Position numbers and translations under genes: made by a program | Shown: positions 52,597-61,066 of the stretch, in pieces | Layout: every line of letters starts with the position of its first letter | Numbering within the stretch: position 1 is the stretch's first letter | The notes under the pieces: model-generated | The model's database searches: none | The model's input: the letters and a program-made list of their open reading frames with translations, nothing else | What the model was told of the DNA's origin: nothing | Source: Strigamia acuminata | Lineage: Eukaryota; Arthropoda; Chilopoda; Geophilomorpha; Linotaeniidae | Reading direction: 5' to 3' | DNA length: 64,000 nucleotides | Assembly: GCA_949358305.1 (NCBI GenBank) | Contig: OX442315.1 | Span: forward strand, 16,270,427-16,334,426

Positions 52597-52603
<7 letters not shown>
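47315..52603 (+). CDS. pol: Retrotransposon Pol (PR-RT-RNaseH-AT-hook linker-IN)
   Basis: About 1,760 residues, intact. Approximate residues: aspartic protease near 137 (IFDSGAQTCIMS); reverse transcriptase with YLDDVIVF near 618; RNase H near 765 (LQTDASYSGLG) to HMSLKWLF; integrase zinc-binding HHCC near 1390-1430 (GHMGIEKTL...CDACQRAK); and the integrase core with Asp in YIDYYG, Asp in ISDNAPTF and Glu in NLAERLN. Between RNase H and integrase lies about 300 extra residues rich in Pro, with five basic [K/R]RxxGR[P/L] motifs like AT-hooks, then an acidic Ser stretch and an Arg-rich stretch. There is no chromodomain at the C terminus. The frame has no ATG at its start and is probably reached by frameshift from gag. 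Confidence 0.95.
50112..50159 (+). other. In-frame 48-bp intron-like segment within pol
   Basis: GTAAGT begins this segment and CCATTTTAG ends it; the body is AT-rich and 48 bp long, a multiple of three with no stop in the pol frame. It is the size and form of the host's short introns. It sits at the junction between the RNase H domain and the AT-hook linker. Whether it is ever spliced cannot be told from sequence. Confidence 0.4.

Positions 52604-52635
<32 letters not shown>
52604..52635 (+). repeat. Internal poly(A) tract right after pol
   Basis: About 31 consecutive A residues follow directly from the pol stop codon inside the element. The tract sits between pol and the downstream accessory frames. 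Confidence 0.9.
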
Positions 52636-52636
<1 letters not shown>

Positions 52637-53006
52637 GAATGTAGCCATGCGGATTTTAATTTGGGTTTTGTAATTTCTGTTAATTGAAATTTTTATTTAT
52701 GTGTCTAAAGTTTCGTTGATTCCGTTTTGTTTCGTTCATTTGTCTTCGTTTATTTGTGTTCGTTTCCGTTCATTAACTAACTTAATGTTTCGTACAATGT
52801 TTGTCGTTTTTTGTGTTGCATTGTGGTATTGATAAAAGTTAAACTATCTACTCTGAGGTTTATGGTTATCATTTTTGTCACTAGGTGACGTTATTGGTTT
52901 AGCCTCGCACAGGGCACATGCAATTAATAGACGAATGAAATGTCGCGAAGCTTAATTTTAATAATCAAATGAATTTATTATTATTTTTTATTTTATAATT
53001 TAAACT

Positions 53007-53282
53007 ATGCGTATTATTTTTAAAGAAATTTGGTCAAGAATTAAACCTTTTGGGGGAATAACTTATTGGTTTGCGCCTGGAAACAGATATGATTACTCAG
53101 CATTCTTTAAACTGACCAATCCTAGAGAGCTAGCCTCTAAGGCCATGCATCTTTTATTCCGTACATGCCGGTACTTAGTTTACAACACGCGATTGATCTC
53201 GCGAACATTCCGTGTTGTCTATTATGTAGTTTATCGCGTGCCGTATTTTGTGCTATCAATTATAGCATTTCGTTTTATGTGA
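53007..53282 (+). CDS. Small basic ORF between pol and the 3' ORF
   Basis: 91 residues (MRIIFKEIWSRIKPFGG...), rich in aromatic and basic residues with a hydrophobic C terminus (YYVVYRVPYFVLSIIAFRF) that could be one membrane helix. It matches no family I know. Its last codons overlap a GTGAGT at about 53279, a good 5' splice site, so this segment might be a leader exon for a spliced mRNA of the next ORF. It may equally be chance. Confidence 0.35.
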   Translation: MRIIFKEIWSRIKPFGGITYWFAPGNRYDYSAFFKLTNPRELASKAMHLLFRTCRYLVYNTRLISRTFRVVYYVVYRVPYFVLSIIAFRFM

Positions 53283-53377
53283 GTACTAATTAAGTGTTTC
53301 CCATTGTTACCAAATTGATATTTAATTTTATTTCATTCTCTAAAAAACCGTATAGTTATTCGCGAATTACCACCATC

Positions 53378-55255
53378 ATGTCAAATAGTAAACACCAAAA
53401 TGGCGACCCACAAAAGAAACTCAAATATCCAAAAAACCTGCCCATTCCACCCATTCATGCTAAGGGAGAGTGGATATATCCGCACTTTCACCCAGACGAA
53501 CCGCTCGAACAATCTTTCCCAAATTTTGAAGTCTGCTGTATTTGTTCAGGATGGGGAGTTGAGACAACGCCGCCAGTCAAAGAAATTGTGTGCCGAGCAT
53601 GCGGGGGCGCAGGCGAATTGCGCCGGTGCAAGTTCAGGGAATGGATGCGGATCTATTTCAATTGGGTCCTCCGTTTCAAGTACGCAGACGGAGTGCGCAT
53701 TTATGAGTGGGTCCTGCCGCCGACGCGAATTGTACAAGGAAGCATCGCCGCGATTTTGAGGTTTCGTTTTACCCATTATTGGTACTGGGCCAGAGTCCAG
53801 CAACTGGCCGAGGAACGCGGTATAGCACCCCGCCGATGGATCTACGCGATGGGAAACGCGATCAGGTGCCAACATGAGGCGGTCCCCAGGATGACGAACG
53901 AGGAAATCGCAAATTTGACTGATTATGCGAGGGAGCAGTATCTCACAGACCTGCAGTTCTCCGGGATGATCAAAACTTTGCCTGCATTCCTGGGTACAAA
54001 CGCCACGACTGAACAGGCGAGACTTTGGATCGAGGATTTAAATCGTGAAATCGATCTACTGACGGCCGAAGCACGTTTGCAACCGATGCCTGAACCACTA
54101 TTATACGTTCCAAAAGGAAACGAAGACTTCGCCGTGCGCTACAAGGAGAGCGGTGGCCACGTCGCCCAAGCCATAATGATGGGTGGCACAACGTTGCCAA
54201 GAGACCGTTCGCGAGATGCCCAATCCGCTCCAGGAGTCCGCTACGCTCCGAAGCCTGTACAGTCAGTGCAACCAACTACACCGGTCAAGAAGGATGAAAT
54301 CGCGACTTTGGAGAAAATTCCACCCAAACCAATTGATAACTCGCCTGAAATTAGCCCTGATAGAATGCAACCAGCACAGCCGGGAATTCTAACGCTAATG
54401 AAGAACTTTCCACAACCGATCAAACCCGTCCCAACGTTAAAATCGGTCCCAGACCCGTCACAACGCCGATTGGACGACTACATGGACCGGAACCGGGACA
54501 TAAGATTCCTAAATGTGTCACCTCAGGCAACCGATCAGGAATTAAAGGAAGAATCCAAAGCTGATGCGCATTCTACCGAGCATTCTGTCAAGAGAGTACC
54601 GACGCCTTTTAAAAGTCAAATTCCAATAAGGACGACCGATTTACCGACGAAGACGACGATTTCCGTCACCAACACTACTGCAAGTCTTAGTACTGGGACT
54701 ACCTCCATATCCACGTCTCAAACCGATTCAACTCGCGGATCATCGCAAGATGGCGTTCTCTCGACTACCAAAACCACCAGGGTTGTCTCTCGTCCGCCCC
54801 ATTATACACAAACGGACCATTACGGAGTTTCAAATTGCCCCGTTTTTACGCTCCATTATATTCGAGACATCCTCGAACCATTCGAACTTCAGGTACTTAG
54901 GAGGAATACTACCATCAGTAATTCTCGTATGGAGTTGGAGCCGAAGGGCTGGAGAGAATTGTTCAACGTGATGGCCACCCGAGATTTCGACATAAATCAA
55001 TATGACATTTATCCCGTCAAAAATGCGACTTTTAAGGAACTAAAGAACATCGCTGCCAATGTTGAAAGTCGAATGGACCAAGAGGTCCACATGGACGAAG
55101 ATCGATTTTTCGCTGTGCTGGTATGGGAGACGCATTTAATAATGGGTAAATATGTCAAGAAATTTGCGGTCGAACGGGAGAAAAAAACGATATGCCGTCC
55201 AGGAGAGCCAGAAGAAAGAGGCGGCCAAAGTAGCTGCAGAGAATATCGAATTTGA
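53378..55255 (+). CDS. Accessory 3' ORF of the gypsy element, Cys-rich, not an envelope
   Basis: Read from the ATG at 53378 (MSNSKHQNGDPQKK), about 625 residues. Near residue 50 it has two DnaJ-type cysteine motifs, CCICSGWG and CRACGGAGELRRC, spaced like a single zinc site. A Trp/Tyr/Arg-rich helix region follows (MRIYFNWVLRFKYADG, FRFTHYWYWARVQQLAEERG), then a long Pro/Ser/Thr-rich stretch and a more ordered C-terminal part. No signal peptide, furin site or transmembrane anchor is present, so it is not an env gene. Function unknown. Its position after pol is where some Metaviridae carry env or other extra genes. Confidence 0.7.
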   Translation: MSNSKHQNGDPQKKLKYPKNLPIPPIHAKGEWIYPHFHPDEPLEQSFPNFEVCCICSGWGVETTPPVKEIVCRACGGAGELRRCKFREWMRIYFNWVLRFKYADGVRIYEWVLPPTRIVQGSIAAILRFRFTHYWYWARVQQLAEERGIAPRRWIYAMGNAIRCQHEAVPRMTNEEIANLTDYAREQYLTDLQFSGMIKTLPAFLGTNATTEQARLWIEDLNREIDLLTAEARLQPMPEPLLYVPKGNEDFAVRYKESGGHVAQAIMMGGTTLPRDRSRDAQSAPGVRYAPKPVQSVQPTTPVKKDEIATLEKIPPKPIDNSPEISPDRMQPAQPGILTLMKNFPQPIKPVPTLKSVPDPSQRRLDDYMDRNRDIRFLNVSPQATDQELKEESKADAHSTEHSVKRVPTPFKSQIPIRTTDLPTKTTISVTNTTASLSTGTTSISTSQTDSTRGSSQDGVLSTTKTTRVVSRPPHYTQTDHYGVSNCPVFTLHYIRDILEPFELQVLRRNTTISNSRMELEPKGWRELFNVMATRDFDINQYDIYPVKNATFKELKNIAANVESRMDQEVHMDEDRFFAVLVWETHLIMGKYVKKFAVEREKKTICRPGEPEERGGQSSCREYRI

Positions 55256-55829
55256 AAAGAAGGAGAAAGTCAGGAAGGAAAGGGAAGAAAAAGAGAGAAA
55301 AGAACTTCAAAAGAGGATCGATGAAGAGAAAAGAGTTCGAGAAATTCAGGTGCAGGAGATGTCGAAATTAGCGGTTTCTTCGCGATACATGGCACCCACA
55401 TCTACTGATAAGTCATTGAAGGACCTCATTTCTGTTCCGGGCTCTAAGGAGAAACCAGAGATAACGATTCTCATGTCAAACACCATCATCCCGGCAATGA
55501 ATATCATCTGTGATTTTGTTTTTCAACCCACTAAGTGCACTAAATTGATGATTCCTTATCATACTCAGAGCGCCCTCTTCCGCTCCTTGGCACTATCTGA
55601 TTTGAACCTAACCATTACAGAAACAGAAGAGATTATCGACCTTATGGACACTTACTTTCGCGATGCATTTATTGATTTATGCCTGCAGGAAATCAATCGT
55701 CGAGGGGCCGCAAATGTGGCACGAGCCCGATTAATCATCATTGATGTGGCGTTCGATTTGGTAAAACATTACTCAGATCCGGAACAACGCCTATACGCTC
55801 GAGAACTTCATCAAGAAATGGTGGCATAA
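55152..55829 (+). CDS. Second accessory frame: coiled coil plus helical domain
   Basis: This frame overlaps the end of the preceding ORF by about 104 bp in the +1 frame. It starts with a strongly charged Glu/Lys/Arg helix (KVRKEREEKERKELQKR), certain to be coiled coil, followed by about 130 ordered residues (ISVPGSKEKPEITILMSNTI ... ARARLIIIDVAFDLVKHYSD) of no known family. A homopolymer of seven A at about 55182 lies in the overlap. Either this is an independent gene with its own ATG, or the two frames were once one and a base was gained or lost there, or they are joined by ribosomal frameshifting. Confidence 0.6.
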   Translation: MSRNLRSNGRKKRYAVQESQKKEAAKVAAENIEFEKKEKVRKEREEKERKELQKRIDEEKRVREIQVQEMSKLAVSSRYMAPTSTDKSLKDLISVPGSKEKPEITILMSNTIIPAMNIICDFVFQPTKCTKLMIPYHTQSALFRSLALSDLNLTITETEEIIDLMDTYFRDAFIDLCLQEINRRGAANVARARLIIIDVAFDLVKHYSDPEQRLYARELHQEMVA

Positions 55830-56720
55830 ATTTCTATCTGCCGGATGGTGTCGAGAAGGGAAACCCTCGGTCAGGCCAAAGTGCGACCTTCCGGTAGAAT
55901 GGAAATACTCCCTAAAAGTGATTTTTGTTTAGTGTAGTGCCGTGTTTAAGTGTGTTTATTTTCGCGAAGTGTTTCATTTATTTTCCTCTTTCATATTCCG
56001 TTATTTGAATTATGTAATCTGTCCTGTCTTCTGTCTTCATTTACTTTTATTTTATACTCGCATAACATCGCGATATAAGGACTATTGTGAACATTTAACA
56101 TCACCATGGTGATAAATTTCATGTGAAATTAGAACTATATTATTTTCTGCGTGGACATTTATGATACCAATGTGGTATTGTGTGAAATTCGCGAAATATT
56201 CGCGATCATCCAATGTGAACTCACATTTTCGAAGTGCTAAATAATCATTTTATAAGTTTAATCAAAGTGTTTTTTATTTCTCTTTATATTTTAATGTCCA
56301 ATGTTGTTATTTTATTGAAAATTTTGAATCATTAATCTGGTCTAATTAATATTTTATTTCCAGACGTTTATTCCATGTGATATTATATCTTTATTACCTT
56401 TTGATAACGATACGGGAAATGTCAATGATTCTAATCCGTGATTTGATCCCTTCATTTGCTGAAATGTTTATTGATAATTGTTTAATTTTCGCGAAGGGTT
56501 TCGCAACGTTACATCACTTTTATTTTATTTTGAATTCCTTCCGCGAAAATCATCGCTACTGTATCTGATCTCATCAATTGTTAATCATTTTTTCTTAAGT
56601 ACCATGGTACCTTTGTTAATTTTATCAAATATTGTTTTTATGTTGATGTTATATTTTTGCGATCCTTTGGATCACCCACTCTTTTGTTCACGATGCAATA
56701 AAAGTCTGGGTGGCGGAGGA
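55830..56720 (+). other. 3' untranslated region of the gypsy element
   Basis: About 890 bp between the last frame and the 3' LTR, without a supported gene. CGCGA-containing words (TTTCGCGAA, ATTCGCGA) recur. It ends in a purine-rich stretch suited to priming plus-strand synthesis. Confidence 0.6.
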
Positions 56721-57246
56721 TGTCACGGGTGAGCTTTCCCAATTCCTAATTTTCAATTTTATTCCTCACCTATTCTCATTCTTAATTTATGCGCGCGACC
56801 TTGTCGCGGTTTTCATTTTAACCTCATTTTAATTTGGGTCATGTGACAATCGATCAGCTGATCAATCGATCAGCTGACCGATTGTTATAAATATCGCGAC
56901 GTGTCGATTTTCCGACACTTCGCGACCAACTACAATTTGGACCACAAGTCAACTTTATTTTCGCATCTAATTTTCTAACCGTGCTCGTTCTAACTCCCAC
57001 CTTTTTATCCACCCGGTGACATTCAAAGCCCCCATTTGAGCTACCGAATTATCTGGATTTAGTCGATTTATTTCGTCCTAAACACATTTCGATAACACGA
57101 ATCGAGTCGCAATAAATTTCAACGGAATTGGAGATTTCTAAATGACCGACACCCACGTTGAAGGTCATTCGTTTTGAAGAAATATCCGCGAACCTGCGAG
57201 TGCGTGTTCAACACATGCATTGTTTGTAACGACAGCGTTATAAACT
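56721..57246 (+). repeat. 3' LTR
   Basis: Same sequence as the 5' LTR apart from one observed substitution (GACATTCaAAGCCCC). The flank beyond 57246 starts CATAAATGTAAT and shares nothing with the 5' flank. Confidence 0.93.
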
Positions 57247-57477
57247 CATAAATGTAATAATTATTACGTAAAAAATTTCTTGTTTTCTAAAAAAAAATAA
57301 AAATTTCTATATTTCCAGTCCGGCGGCTTTTGGCCAGGCCATAAGGCCAAACGCTACCGAAACGTTACCTGGTATTTTATCATGTTACCTCGATCTAAAT
57401 GTTCCAAAACCGAGGAGTTTTTGTACCAGTGCTGAAAACACATAGGGGGGGGGTCTCTTATTTGAGACGCAGTACAA

Positions 57478-57977
57478 TATTTTGTGTCAGGCGCCACACA
57501 ATGAGCTGCGCATGCGCTGTGCCAATGAGATGCGAGCTGCGCATGCGCTGACCAAATGAGCTGCGAGCTGCGCATGCGCCGAGGCATGCGCTGACCGAAT
57601 GAGTTGCGAGCTGCGCATGCGCTGACCGAATGAGCTGCGAACTGCGCATCATGCGCTAAGCCAAAAAGCTAAGAGCTGCGCATGCGCTGACCGAATGAGC
57701 TGCGAACTGCGCATCATGCGCTAAGCCAAAGAGCTAAGAGCTGCGCATGCGCTGACCGAATGAGCTGCGAACTGCGCATCATGCGCTAAGCCAAAGAGCT
57801 AAGAGCTGCGCATGCGCTGACCGAATGAGCTACGAACTGCGCATCATGCGCTAAGCCAAAGAGCTAAGAGCTGCGCATGCGCTGACCGAATGAGCTGCGA
57901 ACTGCGCATCATGCGCTAAGCCAAAGAGCTAAGAGCTGCGCATGCGCTGACCGAATGAGCTGCGAACTGCGCATCAT
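57478..57977. repeat. GC-rich 65-bp satellite with GCGCATGCGC palindromes
   Basis: From about 57590 the unit AGAGCTGCGCATGCGCTGACCG...GAACTGCGCATCATGCGCTAAGCCAAAG repeats about five times; the CTAAGCC landmark is at 57721, 57786, 57851 and 57916, an exact 65-bp period. More diverged copies precede it from 57478. Each unit holds the self-complementary TGCGCATGCGC. In an AT-rich genome this is a conspicuous GC island. Open frames across it are by-products of the repeat. Confidence 0.9.
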
Positions 57978-58334
57978 GGAAACAAAAAATTGAAGAGGAA
58001 ATCGATTATATAAGTTGTTTTAACACGCACACATCTTGAATAACATATTTAAAACCTGACATATGTGCAATACTGGTCAAATGATAAAGAAAGTTAAATG
58101 GAAGCATCACAATAACAACAATTTTACAACAAACGTTAGATTTGAAAAGTGAAATTTATTTAATTGTCCTTTTAAAAAATGTTTGTTTAAATTTGGAAAA
58201 TAACGGCACTGCTTTTAAATATTTAAGAAAAAATTTAAAATGTATTTAATCAATTAATAGTAATTACCGTATTGAAACAGCATTTGTTTATGAGTTCTCA
58301 GGTGTGTTTAGTATACTGTGACTAACTGCAAAAG
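57978..58334. other. Spacer and probable 3'UTR of the caspase-like gene
   Basis: AT-rich, no coding feature. Ordinary minus-strand 3' flank. Confidence 0.5.
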
Positions 58335-59731
58335 TTATTTATGATTATACAAGTGGCAATCATTGCAAAAATAAACAAATTTTGTGAGTGTGGATTGTAA
58401 ACAAGAAATACATTTTGCATATGAGGAACGGAAACAAGAGATTCGATCTTCCTTTCTGAACGTCCGTGAATTCACGATGGTCAAAATATTCAATAAATCC
58501 ACGTCACTTACTCCGATCACAACATGATAAAGTGTATAAAAATAATCTGTGATAGAACAAAAAAGAGTAAAACAACAATTTAAAAATCCAAAATTTAAAT
58601 TACCCTCAGCCGTAGAAAAGGCGACAAGAATGTCAGCATATTGGGGTCCTTGAAACGCTCCACTCTGCTCGATCAACTTGGAATCAAACGCAAGCGCCTC
58701 GTTTTGATAATTCTTCAAAATCTGATTGATTTTGATAGCTTCGTCGTTTCCTTGACATGTCCCCAGCAAGCCAATGAATGCAGACTGACTTTCGCCAGTC
58801 CTGAAAGCTTCACGGTTCTGTGATTGCTGGAATAGATATTTTGATGCTTTTTTCAGGCACTGGATGGAGTTGTCACTATCATCATTGCCACCATTATCAT
58901 CATCATAATAATCATCATAATCATCATGCGATGACGACGACATGCTGCAAATACTCTCGTCACTACTTCTTCGGCTACCCTCGTTCGTTTGTTTGCTATC
59001 AGTTTGCGTGTTGGAGATCGATTCGTTGTTGTCCTCGGGGTCTACAATGTCTTTCAATACGATTTTGTCGTTTGAAGTCGTCACAAGAATTTTATCCGGT
59101 GATTTTTCAACACAATTCGAGGACATCGCAATCTCAGTCTTCGAGTTTGTGCTGTCTTCAGCTTCCTTGTTTAAGCATGGAATCTTCCCTTGAATGATGT
59201 TCGTATCTTGCATTTTGATCCCCGTATCCAACTCAGCTTTGGGATCTGCCTGAATAAAGAAGAGTTTCGGCTTGCCTTTTAGCGAAGGGCACTCGGCGTC
59301 CGTGAAATTTTTCCACAGCTCTGAAATGGGGAATAGTTTGTCCCGTGAATAAAGCAGGTTTTGATCACCATATGAGGAAACTGCACAAGCAAATACGTCG
59401 TAATCTTTGTGATTCTCCCGTTTCGCCACTAAATAACAAAAACAAAAAAAAAGATAGAATAAATGACGTCACAAACTAATCTAACTTATTAATTACAATC
59501 GTATAATACATCCATAATCTCGGCGTAGCTCGCATTTCGAACAATAATAATATCAGACCTAGTGAAACCCCAATGCAACAAAATATCAGTAAATAGACAT
59601 TCGTCTAAATCTGCTTGCTCCCGTGGTGCCAGACCTGGAATGTCATAAATGTAATGATTAAATATGACAGCTCTTCCCCTTCTCTGAAAATTCATCCGGT
59701 AATCGAAATCGAGTTTCAATTCTGTGTTCAT
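58335..59731 (-). CDS. Catalytically dead caspase homologue with acidic insert
   Basis: Three exons (59497-59731, 58604-59428, 58335-58546), 423 residues. The N-terminal part aligns with the caspase large subunit (MNFQRRGRAVIFNHYIYDIPGL, LLHWGF), followed by HKDYDVFACAVSSYGD and CPSLKGKPKLFFIQAD. In active caspases these last two read SHG and QACRG; here the catalytic His is Tyr and the catalytic Cys is Asp. A linker of about 170 residues, far longer than usual, includes an Asp/Tyr-rich run (DDYDDYYDDD). The small subunit keeps ADILVAFSTAEG and DVDLLNILTIVN but lacks the about 20 residues with the SWRN substrate-binding loop. All frames are open and introns are clean, so it is more likely an expressed pseudoenzyme than debris. 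A regulatory or decoy role is inference. Confidence 0.85.
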
Positions 59732-61066
59732 GCTTGGTTACCAGCTGGCAAAAGGCTTTTAAAACCAGTAATCGGCTGTCGACGGTTTTTTAAAATGTTT
59801 ATTATCCTATATACATTGGGTTCTTTTATTAACAACAAAATTGCATTGAATTTTAATATAATTCCAATAAATTTAAATTGTATTTCTGTAAATTAGAATT
59901 GATTTTCTGTAAATTTGAATTAATTTTCTGTAAATTTGAATTAATTTTCTGTAAATTTGAATTAATTTTCTATAAATTTGAATTAATTTTCTGTAATTTG
60001 AATTAATTTTCTGTAAATTTGAATTGACAGTCAAAAATTTTTAATTGTATTTTAGCAAATAGGAATTAACTTTCAATAAATATTAAACAGTAGTAATTGC
60101 AATTGAATTATGCTCAAAGACACGTTTTTTCACCTATTTTTTAAATTGAATAAGATGTTTAAAAGACAACTAGCTATTTTACATTCTTCTAGCTTCTACA
60201 AACAGAGTCGATCGCATAATGCAAATAACACTTTCAGTCCCACTGCACCACTAATCCGATAATTGGCTTCAGCTGCATTCCCAGAAGGAGAGCTGAAGCC
60301 AGGTCATGTGACAATAATCTAACCCTCCTTAAATAAAAGGTCAATGACACTAAATGTGAAAGATAAACATGTTAAAATTGAATACAAAATATTAAATTGA
60401 GTTTTACAGAATAATAAAACAATGAAACACCAAAAGGAGTATATAAAATCAAATAAACGACATTAAAACACTAGAATAATTGGATAAACCATACAACACT
60501 AAATGCAAGGTCAGCAAATATAAATGAAATATAAATGAGCAAATGACAGTGAATATTACATCAAAACAAATAAAAATACACAAATGTTAAATGTAGAATC
60601 AAAGGAAATAAAATACACAAATATTAAATAAAATCAACACATTAAAGGGAATGTGAACCTGGAGTAAAACGCCAGTTTTCACAGTTATTGTATTACATTT
60701 GTCTTATATGTTTTATTAAAATTGAAGCAAAATCCAGTTAAATGTTTAAAATGTTCACGTAAAAATTCGAAATTGTATCTTTTTTTATAAATAAATAAAT
60801 TACTAATATTCATTTTCTATTTTTATTAAAGCATTTAATCCTTTTCAGAGTCTCTGTTGTACAGATAAAGATTTTTGCAGAGTTTGGAGAAAACATACAG
60901 CAAAACTGCACTTAAAATTGAAGAAGTAAACTGGAGTTTATTAAAATTGTATTTTAATTTGTACTTTTACAAATTTTAGTTTTATAGACAGGAAATGATT
61001 TTGTTTTTTGTTTTAAAAATAAACTTAAACACAAAATGTTTAATTTTTTAATGCAGCTGTACTATT
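59732..61066. other. Intergenic region with a 21-bp repeat
   Basis: It holds the caspase-like 5' flank, the tandem repeat at 59886-60035 and the probable 3'UTR of the NUP98-RING gene. No gene is supported in it. Confidence 0.5.
59886..60035. repeat. 21-bp tandem repeat
   Basis: TTTTCTGTAAATTTGAATTAA repeats about seven times with small changes. It is AT-rich and non-coding, in the spacer upstream of the caspase-like gene. Confidence 0.85.

Larger units (their letters stand above)
44706..57246 (+). mobile_element. Ty3/gypsy-like LTR retrotransposon, 12.5 kb, nearly identical LTRs
   Basis: Two direct LTRs of 526 bp (44706-45231 and 56721-57246) differ at one position that I could find, so the insertion is young. 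A possible primer-binding site TGGCGAGCTAG begins right after the 5' LTR, and a purine-rich GGGTGGCGGAGGA precedes the 3' LTR. Internal ORFs are gag (45336-47240), pol with PR-RT-RH-IN order (to 52603), then three small or accessory frames. The RT-RH-IN order and motifs place it in Ty3/gypsy (Metaviridae). No matching target-site duplication is visible: left flank AATAGT, right flank CATAAA. At 12.5 kb it is long for the group. Confidence 0.93.

Noticed and set aside
53378-55255. Envelope gene of an endogenous errantivirus
   Set aside because: Position fits, but there is no signal peptide, cleavage site or transmembrane anchor.
57354-57652. Minus-strand frames across the 65-bp satellite
   Set aside because: Repetitive RSAHAQL reading created by the GC palindromes; no independent support.
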